Assembly (NCBI GenBank): GCA_900762005.1
Contig: CAAFEV010000251.1
Location: forward strand, 1 to 6,276
DNA: 6,276 bases
Direction of reading: 5' to 3'
DNA from: an uncultured Oscillospiraceae bacterium
GTDB taxonomy: Bacteria; Bacillota; Clostridia; Oscillospirales; Oscillospiraceae
The notes under the pieces were generated by a model that ran no database searches, was not told the DNA's origin, and saw only the letters and a program-made list of their open reading frames with translations. Every line of letters begins with the position of its first letter. Within the stretch, counting starts at the first letter, position 1. Both the position numbers and the translations under genes were made by a program. This document shows positions 5,174-6,276 of the stretch, piece after piece.

Positions 5174-6276
5174 ATGACAATCGAAGAGCTGCACGAAAAA
5201 ACCGTGCGCCTTTGCAGCGCGTTGATTCAGGCAAAAAGCTACTCCGGCGAGGAAAGTGCTGTCGCAGAGGTGGTGAAAAGGGAAATGGAGGTGCTTGGAT
5301 ATGACGAAGTGTGCGTGGATGCTTACGGAAATGTAATCGGCTGCATTCACGGTAAGCAGCCGGGACCGCGAATTTTGCTTGACGGGCATATTGACACCGT
5401 GCCTGTGCAGGAGCCGGAGCGTTGGAGCTTTGACCCGTTCGGCGGAGAAATACGCGGGGATCGCGTCTGCGGGCGCGGCGCGTCGGATATGAAGGGCGCG
5501 GTGGCTGCGATGATTTGTGCCGTTGCCGCTTATGCGGAAAATTGCAAGCGCGACTTTGCCGGCTCGCTGTTTGTCGCCGGCGTGGTTTACGAGGAGCTTT
5601 ACGAGGGTGTATCTGCACGGAAAATCAGCGAATATGTAAAGCCGGATTATGTGATAATCGGCGAGGCCTCCAATCTGAACCTGAAAATCGGACAAAGAGG
5701 ACGCGCAGAGCTTGTGCTTGAAACCATCGGCAAACCCGCGCATTCCGCAAACCCGGAAAAGGGAATTAACGCGGTGAAAAAAATGATGAAGCTGCTGCGT
5801 GCGCTGGAGGAGCTGCCGGTGCGGGAGCAACCTGTGCTCGGCAGGGGAATTATGGAGCTGACGGATATTATTTCCGCGCCGTATCCCGGCGCGTCGGTCG
5901 TGCCGGAACGCTGTATTGCCACGCTTGACCGCCGTCTTTTGGTCGGCGAAACGCCGCAGAGTGTTCTTGCACCGCTGCAGGCGTGCATTGACAGCCTTGC
6001 GGCGCAGGACGCAGACTTCCGCGCAAAGGTATATCTGCGCTCCGAGACAAAGGTCTGCTATACGGGCAACGAAATTTATGCAGAGCGGTTTTTCCCCGGC
6101 TGGCAGTTTGCGCCGGAAACGGAGTTTGTGCAAAAGGCTTACGACGCGCTTCAAACGCTCTGTGCCGACACCGAAATCACGAACTATTCCTTCTGTACCA
6201 ACGGCAGCCACTACGCCGGCGAAAAGGGAATTCGCACCTTGGGCTTCGGACCTTCAAAAGAAAATCTAGCGCATAC
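5174..6276 (+). CDS. ygeY: YgeY-type M20 metallohydrolase (3' end outside window)
   Basis: The frame is open to the last base, giving 367 complete codons; relatives of about 400 residues imply some 30-35 are missing. It is a cytoplasmic M20 di-zinc hydrolase of the ArgE/DapE/carbamoylase group, cleaving linear amides or ureides. The catalytic set is complete in the visible part: H72 and D74 (DGHIDTV), bridging D105 (GRGASDMKG), general base E140 with ligand E141 (YEE), E164 (IGEAS), dimer-domain H190 (KPAHSA) and ligand H367 at the very edge (NLAH). Features shared with recalled E. coli YgeY are GQRGR (173-177), LDRRLLVGET (251-260), FFPGWQF (306-312), TNGSH (342-346) and GFGPSKE (357-363). 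GGGAGGG at 5161-5167 lies 6 nt before the ATG. The gene is third in the hydantoinase-SsnA-YgeY series, so it probably processes the ring-opened product. Other possible activities are N-carbamoyl-amino-acid hydrolase or an ArgE-like deacylase. Confidence 0.87.
   Translation, partial: MTIEELHEKTVRLCSALIQAKSYSGEESAVAEVVKREMEVLGYDEVCVDAYGNVIGCIHGKQPGPRILLDGHIDTVPVQEPERWSFDPFGGEIRGDRVCGRGASDMKGAVAAMICAVAAYAENCKRDFAGSLFVAGVVYEELYEGVSARKISEYVKPDYVIIGEASNLNLKIGQRGRAELVLETIGKPAHSANPEKGINAVKKMMKLLRALEELPVREQPVLGRGIMELTDIISAPYPGASVVPERCIATLDRRLLVGETPQSVLAPLQACIDSLAAQDADFRAKVYLRSETKVCYTGNEIYAERFFPGWQFAPETEFVQKAYDALQTLCADTEITNYSFCTNGSHYAGEKGIRTLGFGPSKENLAH

Noticed and set aside
4719..5618. A 299-codon open frame on the minus strand
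   Set aside because: It is antisense to the same genes in another frame, with a very basic, low-complexity translation and no family signature.
4958..6211. A 417-codon open frame on the minus strand across the ssnA end and the ygeY-type gene
   Set aside because: It lies opposite two plus-strand genes with complete catalytic motifs. Its translation is rich in Arg, His and Cys with no recognisable domain, as expected for the complement of a G/C-ending codon bias.

Overview
The window carries six genes, all on the + strand, closely spaced in what looks like one transcription unit. It contains the end of an ABC-importer permease gene (1-534), a creatininase-family amidohydrolase (539-1306), a BMP-family substrate-binding lipoprotein (1355-2344), a hydantoinase/dihydropyrimidinase-type cyclic amidohydrolase (2434-3831), an SsnA-type aminohydrolase (3828-5159) and a YgeY-type M20 metallohydrolase cut by the window end (5174 to beyond 6276). 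Gene gaps are 4, 48, 89, -4 and 14 nt, and each internal gene has a purine-rich Shine-Dalgarno.

The organism looks like a moderately GC-rich member of the Bacillota, probably a gut-type Clostridia (Oscillospirales-like). The evidence is the AGGAGG-type ribosome binding sites, the short MKK-type lipoprotein leader with an LAAC lipobox, and codon use dominated by G/C-ending codons. This is an inference from style; nothing in the window fixes the taxon.

The transporter and enzymes fit uptake and hydrolytic breakdown of a nitrogen-rich heterocycle (purine-, hydantoin- or creatinine-like). BMP-type importers are known for nucleosides and related compounds. The last three enzymes correspond to HyuA (YgeZ), SsnA and YgeY of E. 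coli, which lie in its selenium-/xanthine-dehydrogenase-associated purine (urate) utilisation region. In that chemistry an aminohydrolase removes an exocyclic amine or opens a ring, a cyclic amidohydrolase opens a ring to a ureido acid, and an M20 hydrolase cleaves the linear amide or ureide. The usual partner genes of the E. coli region (ygfK, xdhD, ygeW, ygeX, carbamate kinase) are not in this window. Here the trio is joined instead to a dedicated ABC importer and a creatininase-family enzyme.

The only sizeable intergenic space, 2345-2433, holds a perfect 16-bp inverted repeat between the binding-protein gene and the enzyme genes. It has no 3' U-tract, so it may be an mRNA-stabilising or attenuating hairpin that lets the binding protein be made in excess. 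A weaker overlapping stem could compete with it. No RNA genes, mobile elements, CRISPR arrays or convincing promoters were seen, and there is no gene-free stretch over 300 bases.
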